Shown: positions 1-9,590, numbered from the stretch's first letter. The stretch: DNA of 64,000 nt from Aquibacillus sediminis (GCF_005870085.1 NZ_SZNM01000016.1:23434-87433); one strand, 5' to 3'. The notes: generated by a model from the sequence alone, not told the origin. Numbers and translations: made by a program.

Positions 1-2
1 GC

Positions 3-752
3 AAATCTGCTGCCACTATGGTTGAATTAATGGGTATTCCTGTTTACCGACTTGAAGGTGGCATCAGAAGCTATCGACAGTGGGTAGTGAATATGCTGGA
101 ATCCTACCAAATGAAGCAAACAACTTATGCGCTTAACGGATATACCGGAACTGGAAAGACTATGATTCTACACCAATTAGCACAGCAAGACTATCCTGTG
201 ATTGATTTAGAAGGAATTGCAGCACACCGTGGATCGATTTTTGGTCAAATTGGTCTTGAACCAAATAATCAAACAACATTTGATTATTTGCTTCTTGAAG
301 ATTTATTACGTTTACAATCCTCTGATTTTATCTTGATCGAGGCAGAAAGTAGACGAATTGGAAAAGTGCTTTTACCCGATTTCCTGTTAGAAAAGAAGCA
401 AAATGGAATCCAAATTTTCATTGATATACCAATAGAAGAACGAGTTTTAAATATTCTTGAAGACTATCAACCATGGAAATATTATCAGGAGTTTTTGGAA
501 GCATTTCGAATGATTAAACGCCGGATCCACACACCGATTGCGAAACAAATAGAGAAAGACTTAATAGCTGAGAATTATACTTCAGCATTCCACTTGTTAC
601 TAGAGTATTATTATGATCCAATGTATGAGTATTCACGTAGACAGTATCCTGAAGGACGCAGTTATACGATTTATGCTAGTAATGTGCAAGAAGCAACTTG
701 GAAGTTGAAAACATTGCTTGAAACGACATCTGCAAAGCAAATGCAGGGTTAA
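3..752 (+). CDS. mnmH: tRNA 2-selenouridine synthase MnmH/SelU, 5'-truncated by window edge
   Basis: The reading frame is open from the first bases of the window, so this is the C-terminal part of a longer gene. The fragment begins just after where the rhodanese domain's catalytic Cys should lie (KSAATMVELMG, then VYRLEGGIRSYR). A P-loop NTPase-like half follows with Walker A GYTGTGKT near residue 41 of the first internal Met. The family replaces sulfur with selenium, or geranylates sulfur, in the wobble 2-thiouridine of tRNA. Family assignment rests on the rhodanese-to-P-loop order and on the LIEAESRRIGKVLLP segment. The ATG at 18 is internal, not a start. The gene ends into a repeat cluster with no clear terminator. 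Confidence 0.85.
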   Translation, partial: KSAATMVELMGIPVYRLEGGIRSYRQWVVNMLESYQMKQTTYALNGYTGTGKTMILHQLAQQDYPVIDLEGIAAHRGSIFGQIGLEPNNQTTFDYLLLEDLLRLQSSDFILIEAESRRIGKVLLPDFLLEKKQNGIQIFIDIPIEERVLNILEDYQPWKYYQEFLEAFRMIKRRIHTPIAKQIEKDLIAENYTSAFHLLLEYYYDPMYEYSRRQYPEGRSYTIYASNVQEATWKLKTLLETTSAKQMQG

Positions 753-761
753 GCTTATATA

Positions 762-1015
762 TGAAATAACGGAATAAGGATCCGCTTCGATGTTTGGTGC
801 GTTTCCTCATTCCGTTATTTTACAAAAAACACCTTTTTTGGCTTTGTTTCGGTTCCTCATTCCGCTATTGGCTATTTTTCTAGTGATTTCGAACACTTTT
901 CACCCTAATAGCGAACTCACGAACCGCTTCCTTCCTATTTCAGGCACATTTTTACCAATTAGCGGAACCACGAACCCCTTCACCTTTCGAAACGGTCCCT
1001 CATTCCGTTATTGGT
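762..1015. repeat. Cluster of AGCGGAATGAGGAACCG-type intergenic repeats
   Basis: About six degenerate copies of a roughly 20-base unit occur here, in both orientations, spaced 40-60 bases apart. Examples are ATAACGGAATAAGGATCCGC near 765, TTCCTCATTCCGTTATT near 805, GGTTCCTCATTCCGCTATT near 851, and GTCCCTCATTCCGTTATT near 996. The same unit recurs at 39680-39900 and once near 45985. An open frame through 790-1113 is composed of the repeats and has no ribosome binding site, so I do not call a gene. Confidence 0.7.
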
Positions 1016-1051
1016 TGAATTCACTCGTTTTCATTGCTTATTTCACACAAA

Positions 1052-1087
1052 AAAGCCCATGTGCACACTCATCACATAGGCTATTTT
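1052..1087 (-). terminator. Terminator of hemH (bidirectional form)
   Basis: The inverted repeat AGCCCATGTG / CACATAGGCT has a 7-base loop and is flanked by A-run and T-run. It lies immediately after the hemH stop and serves the leftward operon. Confidence 0.75.
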
Positions 1088-1092
1088 TTATA

Positions 1093-2025
1093 TTATTTTT
1101 TCCACGCATCTAATACAACATCAGCCAATGTTTCAATAAATTTAGGCTCTGCATTCGGCATTGGTGGACGATAGTAGTTAGCACCAAGTTCTTCACATAC
1201 GACTTTACACTCATAGTCATTGTCGTAAAGAACTTCTAGGTGATCTGCTACAAACCCGACCGGCGCATAAATAAAGGAACGATACCCTTCCTTTTCATAT
1301 AAATCCCTTGTCAGATCCTGCACGTCAGGTCCTAGCCATGGATCAGGCGTGTTTCCTTCACTTTGCCAACCTAGGGCAACATTTTTTATCCCAGTTGCTT
1401 CAGAAATAAGGTCAGCTGTTTTTTTCAATTGGTCTGGATATGGGTCACCATCTTTAAGAATCTTCTCCGGTAGACTGTGTGCTGAAACGACTAGACATGC
1501 TTTTTCTTGTTCTTGCTCGTCCATTTTTGCATATTCCCCTTTAATCGCTTCTGCCCAATAGTCAATAAACCCTGGTGCATCGTACCAACTTTCTACAGAA
1601 GTAATCGTTGGTTTGCCTTGCTTGTCCGCTTCTGCTTGAGCACGACCATTATAGGATTTAACACTAAATGTTGAGTAGTGTGGTGCTAATACTAGGGATA
1701 CCGCTTCTTCAATGCCATCTTCTGCCATTTGTTTCACAGCATCTTCAATAAATGGTTCAATATGCTTTAAGCCTAAGTAATGAACAAATTCCACGTCGTC
1801 TTGCACACTGTTCAATTTATCTTCTAGCGCATTTGCTTGTTGTTGGGTGATCTTGGCTAACGGCGAAATCCCACCAATTGCTTTATATCGATCGGTTAGA
1901 TCTTCGAGCATCTCTGGTGTAGGTTTGTGTCCGTGTCGAATATCTGTATAGTATCGTTCAATATCTTCTTCTTTATATGGTGTGCCATATGCCATCACAA
2001 GTAAACCAACTTTTTTCTTTGCCAT
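1093..2025 (-). CDS. hemH: Coproporphyrin/proto ferrochelatase
   Basis: This 310-residue protein has the usual length for Gram-positive monomeric ferrochelatase (CpfC). It inserts Fe2+ into coproporphyrin III or protoporphyrin IX at the end of heme synthesis. The N-terminus [16 protein letters not shown] is typical. The catalytic His lies in [12 protein letters not shown] and the metal-site acidic segment in [14 protein letters not shown]. It follows hemE by 15 bases on the same strand, so the two are probably co-transcribed. In B. subtilis the order is pbpF-hemE-hemH-hemY; here hemY is not adjacent and a terminator follows hemH. The start is an ATG preceded by AAGGAGATG. Confidence 0.95.
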   Translation of the reverse strand: MAKKKVGLLVMAYGTPYKEEDIERYYTDIRHGHKPTPEMLEDLTDRYKAIGGISPLAKITQQQANALEDKLNSVQDDVEFVHYLGLKHIEPFIEDAVKQMAEDGIEEAVSLVLAPHYSTFSVKSYNGRAQAEADKQGKPTITSVESWYDAPGFIDYWAEAIKGEYAKMDEQEQEKACLVVSAHSLPEKILKDGDPYPDQLKKTADLISEATGIKNVALGWQSEGNTPDPWLGPDVQDLTRDLYEKEGYRSFIYAPVGFVADHLEVLYDNDYECKVVCEELGANYYRPPMPNAEPKFIETLADVVLDAWKK

Positions 2026-2040
2026 GTCCTACATCTCCTT

Positions 2041-3078
2041 TTAAATAGTTCGTGAGTAAGTATGAATCAATTCTGTTAACTTCTTCAATGTGGCTGGTTT
2101 TATTTCAGGGGTTACCCCATGACCTAAATTGAAGATATGACTAGGGTTTGCTCTACCTTCATCAAGGATCTCTTTTGTCCGTGCTTCAATCGTTTGCCAG
2201 TCCGATAGTAATATGGCCGGATCTAAGTTTCCTTGCAATGTTTTCGTGATCCCTTTATTTCTTGCTTCTTTAATTGATATTCTCCAATCAAGCCCGATCA
2301 CATCGACAGGCAAATCATTCCACTCCATCATTAAATGACGCGCACCGACACCAAATAAAATGAGTGGTACTTCTTCTTTCTTCAATTCTGTGAAAATTCG
2401 ATTCATCACTGGTTTAATATAATAGCGGTAATCTGCTGCATTTAAGGCGCCAACCCATGAATCAAAAATTTGAATCGCCTTGGCACCAGCGTTCACTTGT
2501 GCCCTTACATAGGTTATTGTCATATCCGCAAGCTTGTCCATTAACGCAAACCAGGTAGTCGGATCGCTGTACATCATTGCTTTTGTTTTATGATAATTTT
2601 TCGAAGGTCCACCTTCAATCATATAACTTGCTAATGTAAACGGTGCTCCACTAAATCCAATTAACGGCACATCTAATTGTTCCTCTGTGAGCAAACGAAT
2701 CGTATCTAGCACATAAGGAACATCAGATTCTGGATCAATCGTACCGAGCTTTTCTACATCGCGTAAACTTTGAATCGGTTGATCAATAACAGGGCCAATC
2801 CCCGATTTAATCTCCACATCGACACCAATTGCCGGTAATGGGGACATAATGTCTTTATATAATATTGCTGCATCCACACCATAATGTTCGACTGGTAATC
2901 TTGTCACGTAGGCACAAAGTTCAGGCTGATGCGTAATTTCAAATAAAGAGTATTTTTCTTTCAACTCTCGATATTCTTTTTGCGACCTACCAGCTTGTCG
3001 CATATACCAAACAGGGGTATAATCTGTTTTCTCCCCTTTAAATGCTTTTAAAATCGTATCATTTATTATTTTGGACAT
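2041..3078 (-). CDS. hemE: Uroporphyrinogen III decarboxylase
   Basis: This cytosolic enzyme decarboxylates the four acetate side chains of uroporphyrinogen III to give coproporphyrinogen III. The protein is 345 residues, the family's normal length. Signature segments are [16 protein letters not shown] near residue 21, [16 protein letters not shown] near 142, [20 protein letters not shown] and FNLGHGV. It is first in the hemEH pair and lies downstream of the penicillin-binding protein gene, as in B. subtilis. A 219-base gap with an inverted repeat separates it from that gene, so it may have its own promoter. Confidence 0.96.
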   Translation of the reverse strand: MSKIINDTILKAFKGEKTDYTPVWYMRQAGRSQKEYRELKEKYSLFEITHQPELCAYVTRLPVEHYGVDAAILYKDIMSPLPAIGVDVEIKSGIGPVIDQPIQSLRDVEKLGTIDPESDVPYVLDTIRLLTEEQLDVPLIGFSGAPFTLASYMIEGGPSKNYHKTKAMMYSDPTTWFALMDKLADMTITYVRAQVNAGAKAIQIFDSWVGALNAADYRYYIKPVMNRIFTELKKEEVPLILFGVGARHLMMEWNDLPVDVIGLDWRISIKEARNKGITKTLQGNLDPAILLSDWQTIEARTKEILDEGRANPSHIFNLGHGVTPEIKPATLKKLTELIHTYSRTI

Positions 3079-3133
3079 GTCACTTCACCCTTTTATATGA
3101 GATCAATCCTATTAAAGACAACTGAAGTCATCT

Positions 3134-3173
3134 GAATCCAAATAACCAATCACTTGATTGATTACTTGGATCC
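3134..3173. repeat. Inverted repeat between pbpF-like gene and hemE
   Basis: Arms GAATCCAAATAACCAATCA and TGATTGATTACTTGGATCC pair with few mismatches around a short loop. No T-run follows on either strand, so it is not a clear terminator. Its role is unknown; it could be an operator or mRNA structure ahead of hemE. Confidence 0.45.
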
Positions 3174-3297
3174 TTAGACAACATTCGCCATTATTCTAAC
3201 TATACTACTACTATACCGATATCATGCTCATCTGTATAGCAAATCAATCCAACTGTCACTAATTTGTAATTATTATTAATAAATATATATTTTAATA

Positions 3298-5475
3298 TCA
3301 TCTTGACCGAAAATCAAATGTTAAGGTTGCTTGGTTCGACCGCTTCCCTTGCTGCTTTGTTACTGGATCATATGGAACAACATAAAAGTTTGTATCCGAA
3401 AATAGTTTAACACGATCTACAGAAAACTTGCCAACACCTTCTACTTCTCCAATTTTTCGATCACCATTCTCAGTTACTTGATACACTTGATAAATAATGC
3501 GAGAATCTTCGGAAGCGGTCCATGTTAGCTCACCTTGAACCAGTGACACCCCACCTAGCTTCAATTGCGCTTGTAGGTCATTGATTTGTGGCAATCGAAT
3601 CGGCTCGGGTAATTCCTTTACATCGCTTGGTCTTTCAAATTTATTAGCCAATGGCTGTTCCTTATTTAACTCGGACAAAATACTTTTCGTTAGCACTGTT
3701 GGAGCAACACTTCCTTTGGTTAAATAGTGGTCCTCATCAGAATGGTCATAACCCATCCATAAACTTGTGACATATTCTGGCGTTACCCCGACAAACCATG
3801 CATCTTTCACTTGTCCGTCCGCTTGAGGATGCTGAGTCGAACCCGTTTTTCCTGCTAAAGCTTGTTCAAACTCTCCCGCGCTTGCTGTGCCGCTGTCGAC
3901 AACTGCCTCCAACATCCGCACCATATCCCAGGCAACTTGCGGAGAAAATACGTCCTGTTTTATAACATCTGGTGCAGCAATCACTTCATCATCTTTATCA
4001 TAAATTTTGTCAATCGTAGAAGATTCCATCCATTCTCCGCCATGAATAAACGTCCGATAGCCTTCAACAAGTTGAACCGGTGTAACTCCTTGCTCGAGGC
4101 CACCTAATGCAATGGCTAATCCATTATCAGAAATTGGCATATTCATTTTCTCTAAATAAGATTTGCTCTCCTTCACACCAATTTGGTCTAACAACCAAAC
4201 GGCCGGAACATTTTTCGATTGATTAATGGCGTCATACATCGTTACTTCACCGCTATAGCTTCCATCTACATTCGAGACAGTATAACCGTCATAGCTATGT
4301 TTTTCATCAGATAGTAAGCTATAGGCATGATAATTGTCTGCATGCATCAGTGCCGGCCCATAAACAGCTAATGGCTTGAAGGTCGAGCCAGGTTGTCTGG
4401 GGATAAGAGCGCGATGAAGGTTACCTGCTTGATAATCGCGCCCACCAAGCACTGCTTCTATCTGTGCCTTTTCTTGATTCATCAACACAAACGATCCTTG
4501 TACATCTTCTGTAGAACCATAGAAATAGGAACCATCTTGAAAGTTTTCATATGCAATCCGTTGCGCTTCTTGATTAAGATGGACGACAATCGTATAGCCA
4601 CCTCTACGAAGTTCTGATCGTGTTAATTGAAACTTTTCCTCTGCTTCTCGTATTACTAGATCAATATAATCATCATTCCATGGATGATTACTAGATTGGG
4701 GCTGGTTAATTCCTAACGTTTTGCCTTGCATGGCAAGCATTTCCTCTGTTTCAATCATATCTAAACGTTCCATTTGTTGTAAGACTACATCCCGTCTTTG
4801 CTTGGCTTTTTCAGGGTTATTTAACGGGGAATACGTATTTGGTGCCTTTGATAATGCTGCCAACATCGCACCTTCAATTACGGTTAGTTCTTCAACAGGT
4901 TTATTAAAATAAAACTGTGCTGCAGCCCCTACCCCATAAACACCATGGGCAAAATAAATTTCATTTAAATATAATTCCAATATGTTATTTTTACTAAAAT
5001 TTCGTTCTAAATAAATCGATGCCATGACTTCCTTCGTCTTACGCATCCATGTCTTATCATTGTGTAAAAATAGATTTTTTGCTAATTGCTGGGTAATCGT
5101 ACTTCCACCTTCGACCTTTTGTCTAGCAATAATATCACGATACACTGCTCGCATGACCGAAGTAAAATCAACTCCAGCATGACTAAAGAAACGTTGATCC
5201 TCTATCGCCACAAAGGCATCTTCCACATGGTCAGGTATCTGTTCAATCGAGACAAGTTTTCGATTTTCTTCATAAAGTTCTGTTATCGTCGTACCGTCTT
5301 TGGTTACAATGGTGGTAGTTGCCGGTAAAATTAAATCTTTTTCATCAACAACAAACCGACCACCAAATAATATAATTAAATATCCGACTATTCCTAATAA
5401 GATCGTTATACTAACGACAATAATGGGCCATTTTAAACGTACCGTCCAACTAGGGATTTGATTGCGTATGTTCAT
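3298..5475 (-). CDS. pbpF: Bifunctional class A penicillin-binding protein (PBP1a/PbpF type)
   Basis: This membrane-anchored enzyme polymerises and cross-links peptidoglycan (725 aa). One N-terminal membrane segment spans about residues 17-38. The GT51 transglycosylase domain follows, with EDQRFF at 92-97 (catalytic Glu92), GGSTITQQLAKN at 123-134 and LNEIYFAHGVYGVGAAA near 170-186. The transpeptidase domain has SxxK as STFK (Ser364), SxN as SKN (420-422) and KTGST at 543-547. A C-terminal beta-rich tail of about 100 residues ends the protein. All active-site motifs are intact. Position next to hemE and divergent from hmoB matches B. subtilis pbpF, so I use that symbol; the exact paralogue is inferred from context. 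Confidence 0.92.
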   Translation of the reverse strand: MNIRNQIPSWTVRLKWPIIVVSITILLGIVGYLIILFGGRFVVDEKDLILPATTTIVTKDGTTITELYEENRKLVSIEQIPDHVEDAFVAIEDQRFFSHAGVDFTSVMRAVYRDIIARQKVEGGSTITQQLAKNLFLHNDKTWMRKTKEVMASIYLERNFSKNNILELYLNEIYFAHGVYGVGAAAQFYFNKPVEELTVIEGAMLAALSKAPNTYSPLNNPEKAKQRRDVVLQQMERLDMIETEEMLAMQGKTLGINQPQSSNHPWNDDYIDLVIREAEEKFQLTRSELRRGGYTIVVHLNQEAQRIAYENFQDGSYFYGSTEDVQGSFVLMNQEKAQIEAVLGGRDYQAGNLHRALIPRQPGSTFKPLAVYGPALMHADNYHAYSLLSDEKHSYDGYTVSNVDGSYSGEVTMYDAINQSKNVPAVWLLDQIGVKESKSYLEKMNMPISDNGLAIALGGLEQGVTPVQLVEGYRTFIHGGEWMESSTIDKIYDKDDEVIAAPDVIKQDVFSPQVAWDMVRMLEAVVDSGTASAGEFEQALAGKTGSTQHPQADGQVKDAWFVGVTPEYVTSLWMGYDHSDEDHYLTKGSVAPTVLTKSILSELNKEQPLANKFERPSDVKELPEPIRLPQINDLQAQLKLGGVSLVQGELTWTASEDSRIIYQVYQVTENGDRKIGEVEGVGKFSVDRVKLFSDTNFYVVPYDPVTKQQGKRSNQATLTFDFRSR

Positions 5476-5700
5476 GGTGTATCACCTCTATATGATCTAC
5501 ATGATTAAAAGTTTTTGTGTTATAGCCACGTAAAGCTAAGACACTTCTGATTTTGCTAAAACACAATATTATAATTATACGATAGTTTACTAGCAACATA
5601 AAGAAAGTAACGAAACTGTAATAGAATGTTTGCTGTTCTCATTGTTTTGTGCTATGGATAGTGTAAGACAATTTAAGATTAGGTGGAAGGATGGATAAAA

Positions 5701-6210
5701 ATGAACGCTTATATGACAAGTGGCACACTAGATTTCTTAACAAAAATCTGCGAAAAACACCCTCGTCTTTCTTTTTATTTCATGCATGATCAAGACACCA
5801 CCCATGCCTACTATGAAGATACGGTGAAAACCGTTTTTGCTACAGCAAGAGAATTTGAAATTATCGTAGCAACTGGTAAATTACAAGAGGATGGTTTCGT
5901 TGTGATGAATAACATTCCTGTTACCGATGAAGGAAAACCTATTTTTGAAAGCCAATTCAAACAACGAGCAGGTATGATCAACGATACACCAGGCTTTTAT
6001 GCACTCCGGGTATTGCGACCATTTCACGGAAACACCTATATCGTGATGGTGCAATGGGATAATCAAGAAAGCTATGAAAAATGGAAGAATTCGGAAGCAT
6101 TTGCTAAATCACATAAGAAGCCTAAAGACGCCAAGGCAAAACCACCTTATGCCGCCGGCCCTTCCTATGTGACTACTTATCAGATGGTTGATTTTGAAGA
6201 AGAAGAATAA
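5701..6210 (+). CDS. hmoB: Heme-degrading monooxygenase HmoB (YhgC)
   Basis: This 169-residue protein carries an antibiotic-biosynthesis-monooxygenase (ABM) fold in the C-terminal half: PGFYALRVLRPFHGNTYIVMVQWDNQESYEKWKNSEAF can be followed in two pieces near residues 95-135. In B. subtilis, HmoB (YhgC) opens heme to release iron and sits divergently beside pbpF, exactly as here. I chose ATG at 5701 because GGAAGG lies 10 bases upstream; a longer GTG start at 5683 would overlap that site. A strong hairpin terminator follows. I could not recognise a Fur box in the upstream 225 bases. Confidence 0.88.
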   Translation: MNAYMTSGTLDFLTKICEKHPRLSFYFMHDQDTTHAYYEDTVKTVFATAREFEIIVATGKLQEDGFVVMNNIPVTDEGKPIFESQFKQRAGMINDTPGFYALRVLRPFHGNTYIVMVQWDNQESYEKWKNSEAFAKSHKKPKDAKAKPPYAAGPSYVTTYQMVDFEEEE

Positions 6211-6237
6211 GCTGAACTATCCCAATAATTATAAGAG

Positions 6238-6283
6238 CATAGAAAAACACTCAGAATAAGATGTCTCTGAGCGTTTTTCTATG
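6238..6283 (+). terminator. Terminator of hmoB
   Basis: Arms CATAGAAAAACACTCAG and CTGAGCGTTTTTCTATG pair with one mismatch. The structure lies 27 bases after the hmoB stop and carries a T-rich 3' arm. Confidence 0.8.
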
Positions 6284-6312
6284 TTAAAGTTCGTTCAATT
6301 AAACCAAAAACG

Positions 6313-6660
6313 TTACCCCAAAGACATTCTTTCTATTTTACATATCCATTTATAGTACTTTAAAACAATAAATAGTAGAAATGGATAACAAATTGCTGAA
6401 TACCCTATTTTCCACCATCCATAATTGAAATATCCCCAAGGCTCTGGTAGTAACGTAATGCCTTCATATAGTAGGATTAAAATAGTCCAATAAAAAACAT
6501 ACAATAAACGTTTTGATAATGAAGCATAAAGTGGATACCAATTTAAAAATAGTATATTTACTGGTGGAATTAAGACAGTAACTGCAGGAAGTGTTAACCA
6601 ATCAGCTTCCTTATAGAAATACCAATAACCTTGGTATTTTAAGTCAAGATAAAACTTTGC
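6313..6660 (-). pseudogene. 5'-truncated CBO0543-type membrane protein
   Basis: The frame is open from a stop at 6661-6663 to the stop at 6313, about 116 codons. It encodes three or four hydrophobic helices and resembles the CBO0543 family of Bacillus membrane proteins (LDLKYQGYWYFY near the top, PPVNILFLNWYPLY, then GYFNYGWWKIGYSAICYP and YYKWI). No ATG, GTG or ribosome binding site lies at the head of this frame, and the 30-50 N-terminal residues usual in the family are missing. It is therefore probably a remnant; a frameshift near 6650 is an alternative. A short version starting at TTG 6504 is possible but lacks a good ribosome binding site. The family's function is unknown. Confidence 0.55.
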
Positions 6661-6734
6661 TTAACATTACCTTGTCAAAACGAGTGTTATTATTGTTGCA
6701 AGTTTTCTAACTTATTTACTATAGAGCTGTTAAA

Positions 6735-6780
6735 GCAAAATAATAAGCAGTCCACTCTATATGGACTGCTTATTTTTTGC
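6735..6780 (-). terminator. Terminator of the bdbC-thioredoxin pair
   Basis: AATAAGCAGTCCA and TGGACTGCTTATT form a perfect 13-bp stem flanked by A- and T-runs. It lies downstream of the thioredoxin-like gene on the minus strand. Confidence 0.8.
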
Positions 6781-6822
6781 TTTTATTATTTTATAAGCTT
6801 TTACCAAACTTGAAAAGTGATC

Positions 6823-7311
6823 CTACTCCTCTAGTACATTATCTTCAAAAAAAGCTTCAAACTCAGCTTGTCTTTCTAAGTCAGCACCTATTCCACCACG
6901 AATTCTTGCTGCTTCTTGTCCATCTTCAAAATGAACAATCGTTGGGGTTGCTTCAATTTGATACGTATTCCAAGCATCTTCAAATTCTAATACATTTAAT
7001 TTTTTCAACTCAACCCCTAAATCGTCCGTCATTGGTACCACTTCAGGTGTCGTTTGTTGACAGTGTGGACATGTAGGATCATAAAAATAAACAGTTATCG
7101 CTTCTCCACTTGCAATTTTTTCATCGAGCTCATCAGGTAAAATTTGATTTTGATAATTCGGATCATCCAACTGGTCAATCGTAGCAGAATGTAAGGAATC
7201 TTTTCCATATGGATTTCCCTCAGATTGTTGCTGGTTTTGATAGTTGACAACAAAGCCAAGCGCCCCAAACAGTACGATCAATATAACTGCAAAAATAATC
7301 ATTTTTTTCAC
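6823..7311 (-). CDS. Membrane-anchored thioredoxin-like thiol-disulfide oxidoreductase
   Basis: The protein has 163 codons including the start. An N-terminal membrane anchor (IIFAVILIVLFGALGFVV) is followed by an extracytoplasmic thioredoxin fold with a CPHC active site (DPTCPHCQQTTPEV) and the cis-Pro segment EATPTIVHF. It probably oxidises exported Cys residues, with the DsbB-like protein encoded immediately upstream as its recycling partner, by analogy with BdbC/BdbD. I chose GTG at 7311, which overlaps the bdbC stop (GTGA) and is preceded by AAAGGAG nine bases away. The longer frame from 7449 lies inside bdbC. The size is closer to a short BdbA-like protein than to BdbD (about 220 aa), so I give no symbol. 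Confidence 0.8.
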   Translation of the reverse strand: MKKMIIFAVILIVLFGALGFVVNYQNQQQSEGNPYGKDSLHSATIDQLDDPNYQNQILPDELDEKIASGEAITVYFYDPTCPHCQQTTPEVVPMTDDLGVELKKLNVLEFEDAWNTYQIEATPTIVHFEDGQEAARIRGGIGADLERQAEFEAFFEDNVLEE

Positions 7312-7739
7312 TTCATTCGTCTCCTTTGCTGGAAAAGTAGTAACATATGCAATGTAAATATAATAATAAATGCCGTTAACGCCATCAATGGTATCGTAAT
7401 GAAACCAAAGTAGTTCACATATTCTGTCGTACATGGTACAAGCCCACACGAATCGCCTGCGTTAGGAAATAGGTTTGTTTTCTGAATGAGATAGTGATAT
7501 AAAGATACAAACACACCAATTCCACTCAGTATTAGACCTGGAAGAGACATATTCCAATCCTTTTTAACAAGGGAGACCCCATAAATAATCACTAACGGAT
7601 ACATGAGAATACGCTGATACCAACATAATTCACATGGAGTAAATCTCATCACCTCAGAAAAAAATAAGCTACCGAGCGTAGCAACAACACTTTGAGCCCA
7701 AATGACAAACATGATTTGTTCTTTCGTTTGTTTTGACAT
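7308..7739 (-). CDS. bdbC: DsbB-family disulfide bond formation protein BdbC
   Basis: This is a 143-residue integral membrane protein with four predicted helices. It carries the two Cys pairs of the family: CELC in PCELCWYQRILMYP near residue 36, and a second pair in GDSCGLVPCTTEY near residue 100. It transfers electrons from a thioredoxin-like partner to quinone, and the partner gene overlaps its stop codon. Expression as a two-gene operon is likely because of the GTGA overlap and the shared downstream terminator. A repeat element begins about 90 bases beyond its start-side end. Confidence 0.85.
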   Translation of the reverse strand: MSKQTKEQIMFVIWAQSVVATLGSLFFSEVMRFTPCELCWYQRILMYPLVIIYGVSLVKKDWNMSLPGLILSGIGVFVSLYHYLIQKTNLFPNAGDSCGLVPCTTEYVNYFGFITIPLMALTAFIIIFTLHMLLLFQQRRRMK

Positions 7740-7825
7740 ACAGCATACCTCTCTATTGTTCTTTAGCCTATACTTTGTTTAACACAAAATGAACTACTAG
7801 TCTAGTATTTAATATTAACCTTTTG

Positions 7826-8281
7826 TGCATAGTTGCTGTATTATACGACATAACTGCATATGTCTTCTATCCATCCTTAATAAGATGAGAGGTGATCGGC
7901 GCTGCGGAAATACACCTACGCTTAATTATAGTACTCTGAAGTTTTTTAATACTTGGCATGTTATAACACAACATTGCAGTAAATTCTTATTTTTTATTTG
8001 AAAAGTATTACATCTACCACTAATCAGAAAACTTATATCAGCGAAGGCAGAATACGGAGACTATGGGAACAGCACGAGCTGAAGATCCACTTGGTAAAGG
8101 AACGTAGGCTAAGATCTTCACGTCCTGTGACAACGCCTGCGTGACCAACATCCTGTTGGCCCGAGGCCGTGCCCATGGAAAGCGTAGTATTCTGCCGTAG
8201 CGATGGGATATCACTTATTTAAATCAGAATAGTTGAGAGTACAATCACGAAGGTTATGTCGTATAATATAGCTTCTACGCA
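7826..8281. mobile_element. Composite inverted-repeat element, copy A (internally deleted)
   Basis: The terminal inverted repeats start at 7826 and end at 8281. The conserved core GCTGTATTATACGACATAAC lies at 7835-7854, and its inverse with one mismatch lies at 8253-8272. Inside are one end of a palindromic module (GGAAATACAC at 7906-7915, partner end missing) and a complete second module bounded by GGCAGAATAC (8046) and GTATTCTGCC (8196). No coding sequence was found. It shares its backbone sequence with copy B at 15657-16419. It fills the gap between bdbC and yhaA. Confidence 0.8.
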
Positions 8282-8370
8282 ACAACATTTCTTTTAAAAA
8301 GGCTTTTTATCAAGAGTGTAACTGATCGATATGATATACTGGTGAAAACAAATTTGGGAGAGGATTTCAT

Positions 8371-9549
8371 TTGTGGACTGATTTAATCAACTTTATTGAT
8401 CACCATTATGAGGAAATGGTTGACTTACGCAGATACTTACATCAACACCCAGAACTATCCTTTCAAGAGGAACACACAGCTAGATTAATTGCCGATACAT
8501 ATGAACAACTAGGAATACCTTACCAATCAAAAGTAGGAGGTAATGGTGTTGTTGCAACATTACAAGGAGGAAAACCCGGTAAAAAGATTGCCTTGAGAGC
8601 AGACTTCGACGCACTGCCAATTCAAGATGAAAAAGAGGTTCCATATAAATCAAAAGTAGATGGGGTGATGCATGCCTGTGCTCATGACGGCCATACAACA
8701 ACCTTATTAACCGTTGCTAAAGCAATGAAACAATTCCAAGAACAGATTCCTGGAACAGTGGTCTTTGTTCATCAACATGCGGAAGAGTTAACTCCAGGTG
8801 GAGCAAAATCAATTGTAGAATCGGGTGTGCTAGACGATGTTGATGCGGTTTTTGGGACACATTTATGGACAAGTACGCCATACGGTCACGTCCAAACTGC
8901 ACCAAAGGAATTTATGGCAGGAGCTGATCAGTTCTCCCTTACGATTAAAGGGAAAGGTGGACACGGCGCAATGCCGCATCAAACGAAGGATGCGATTGCC
9001 ATTGGATCACAGCTAGTAGCTAACTTACAACAAATTGTTAGTCGTAGAGTGGATCCGCTTGGTACAGCGGTCATTACCATTGGCACATTTCATGCAGGAT
9101 CGACCTTTAATATTATTGCTGATACCGCAACGATTACTGGAACCGTCCGTACCTTTGAACCAGCGCTTCAAGATTTTATCATTGGTGAGATGGAAAAAAT
9201 TATTAAAGGAACATGTATCTCCTATGGTGCGGACTATGATTTTAACTACGTTAAAGGCTATCCGCCAGTGGTGAATCACCCTGATGAAGCCGCTCTTGTC
9301 CTGCAAGCAGCAAACCAAGTGGAAGATGTGGAGCGTGTTGAAGAAGTTGTACCAAGTATGACTGGGGAAGATTTCTCTTACTACTTACTTAAAAAACCTG
9401 GTGCTTTCTTCTTCACTGGTGCACAGAAACAAACAGATAATTACCCGCACCATCACCCTAAATTTGATATTGATGAACGGGCAATGGCTGTTGCTGCTAA
9501 AACATTTATTACAATCGTTAAAGAATACAACAATGAAACAAGTTGTTAA
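8371..9549 (+). CDS. yhaA: M20D-family amidohydrolase (YhaA)
   Basis: This is a zinc or manganese peptidase-family M20D hydrolase (392 aa) acting on N-acyl amino acids or similar amides; the precise substrate cannot be told from sequence. The metal ligands are visible: Cys103 and His105 in HACAHDGHTT, Glu138-Glu139 in HAEELTPGGA, His164 in GTHLW, and a C-terminal His in HHHPKFDIDERAM. The lid domain spans about 185-295. I chose TTG at 8371 because GGGAGAGG lies seven bases upstream and no ATG is better placed. The gene is positioned like B. subtilis yhaA, next to ecsC in ancestral order, though here the TetR/MFS block lies between them. Confidence 0.85.
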   Translation: MWTDLINFIDHHYEEMVDLRRYLHQHPELSFQEEHTARLIADTYEQLGIPYQSKVGGNGVVATLQGGKPGKKIALRADFDALPIQDEKEVPYKSKVDGVMHACAHDGHTTTLLTVAKAMKQFQEQIPGTVVFVHQHAEELTPGGAKSIVESGVLDDVDAVFGTHLWTSTPYGHVQTAPKEFMAGADQFSLTIKGKGGHGAMPHQTKDAIAIGSQLVANLQQIVSRRVDPLGTAVITIGTFHAGSTFNIIADTATITGTVRTFEPALQDFIIGEMEKIIKGTCISYGADYDFNYVKGYPPVVNHPDEAALVLQAANQVEDVERVEEVVPSMTGEDFSYYLLKKPGAFFFTGAQKQTDNYPHHHPKFDIDERAMAVAAKTFITIVKEYNNETSC

Positions 9550-9590
9550 GATTTAACGAAACGAAACGATACGAACGTACAGTGAAACTA

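Noticed and set aside
762..1015. Regularly spaced repeats as a CRISPR array
   Set aside because: Units occur in both orientations, are degenerate and unevenly spaced; there are no cas genes.
790..1113. 107-codon plus-strand frame after mnmH
   Set aside because: It consists of intergenic repeat units, has no ribosome binding site and runs into the hemH terminator.
5476..5700. Fur box ahead of hmoB
   Set aside because: AT-rich sequence is present but no convincing GATAATGATAATCATTATC-like palindrome could be found.
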